This document shows, one piece after another, positions 63,631-64,000 of a stretch of DNA of 64,000 bases. Both the position numbers and the translations under genes were made by a program. The notes under the pieces were generated by a model, which saw only the letters and a program-made list of their open reading frames with translations, did not search any database and was not told the DNA's origin. Every line of letters begins with the position of its first letter. Positions within the stretch are counted from its first letter, which is position 1. This DNA is from Actinotignum schaalii (GTDB taxonomy: Bacteria; Actinomycetota; Actinomycetes; Actinomycetales; Actinomycetaceae): positions 1-64,000 of the forward strand of contig NZ_JARBHJ010000003.1 in assembly GCF_028864145.1 (NCBI RefSeq), read 5' to 3'.

Positions 63631-64000
63631 GTGAGAATATTATTCGCAGGAACACCGGAGACCGCAGTCCCGGCCTTGCAGCTACTACATCATGAAGGCT
63701 TCGATATCGCTGGGGTTCTCACCCGCGCCCCAGCACCCCAGGGACGCAAACGCATACTCACCCCCTCGCCGGTACACCGCGTGGCAACAGAACTAGATAT
63801 TCCCGTGCTCACGCCCCGTACCTTGAAAGACGGTGCGATCCAGGAACAGATTGCTGCGCTTTCTCCGGAAGCTGTTGCGGTGGTTGCCTACGGGCTTATT
63901 ATTCCACCCGCGCTTCTCAGCGTGCCGCGGCACGGCTGGATCAACCTACACTTCTCCCTCCTGCCGCGTTGGCGCGGGGCAGCACCGGTTAACTACGCGA
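63631..64000 (+). CDS. fmt: Methionyl-tRNA formyltransferase (5' part, cut by window end)
   Basis: Fmt formylates Met-tRNA for initiation. About 123 codons are present and the gene runs off the window. The visible part reads MRILFAGTPETAVPALQLL, then GRKRILTPSPVHRVA near 38-52, VVAYGLIIPPALL near 93-105 and NLHFSLLPRWRGAAPV near 112-121 with the expected catalytic Asn and His. GTG start. The priA-fmt order is usual in bacteria. Confidence 0.93.
   Translation, partial: MRILFAGTPETAVPALQLLHHEGFDIAGVLTRAPAPQGRKRILTPSPVHRVATELDIPVLTPRTLKDGAIQEQIAALSPEAVAVVAYGLIIPPALLSVPRHGWINLHFSLLPRWRGAAPVNYA

Overview
This 64-kb window is a stretch of chromosome from a high-GC Gram-positive bacterium (Actinomycetota). 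Gene content and order (hrcA-dnaJ-rsmE-phoH-ybeY-CNNM-era, recO-uppS, infC-rpmI-rplT, pheST, rarA-rpsD-alaS-ruvX-mltG-aroC-aroK-efp-nusB, mihF-gmk-rpoZ-coaBC-metK-priA-fmt) are those of the phylum. The mIHF gene, the DUF3097 gene, the ATPase-dead PriA and the HisA/PriA-type isomerase are actinobacterial marks. The compact layout, the eroded his and aro loci and the S4 variant suggest the Actinomycetaceae or a near relative. That last step is inference.

Layout. At 1-209 lies an odd homopolymer-rich edge, then rpsT. A leftward LLM oxidoreductase and a PH-domain protein stand back to back with a rightward lepA-trmB-hemW run. Three leftward genes follow (SDR, EamA transporter, DUF3097). From 9.4 to 17.9 kb is a rightward run that opens with a CIRCE operator: hrcA, dnaJ, rsmE, phoH, ybeY, a CNNM/CorC protein, era and a membrane alpha/beta hydrolase. 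At 17.9-25.2 kb come a leucine leader peptide with leuA, then recO, uppS, a PEBP protein, an unknown protein, a lone hisA/priA and infC-rpmI-rplT; infC appears to start with AUU. At 25.2-35.7 kb are a glycerophosphodiesterase, a TrmH-type methylase, a repetitive charged protein, uxaC opposite a hexuronide symporter, and pheS-pheT-SDR. At 35.8-45.8 kb are two tandem paralogous lipoproteins, a DEAD-box helicase, an MFS exporter, aspS, a DUF421 protein and an MMPL transporter. From 45.9 kb to the end, nearly everything runs rightward: rarA, rpsD, alaS, ruvX, mltG, prepilin peptidase, aroC, aroK, efp, nusB, (leftward S4 protein), mihF, gmk, rpoZ, coaBC, metK, priA and a truncated fmt.

How it works together. 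Most of the window serves translation (seven ribosomal or translation-factor genes, four aminoacyl-tRNA synthetase subunits or enzymes, rRNA/tRNA modification), protein folding, replication/repair and core cofactor synthesis. Regulation readable in the DNA includes CIRCE/HrcA control of the hrcA-dnaJ run, leucine-responsive leader control of leuA, a candidate DtxR/IdeR box at the metK promoter, many perfect-stem hairpin terminators with little or no U-tract, and several genes whose -10 element lies 6-8 nt from the start codon, which implies leaderless mRNAs.

I see no mobile element, CRISPR array, complete tRNA/rRNA gene, prophage or secretion/defence cluster. No clearly new multi-gene system is visible. 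The best leads are the leaderless leuA leader, the lone PriA-type isomerase lacking the usual loop tryptophan, the tandem lipoproteins, the repeat protein and the metal-box-like site at metK.
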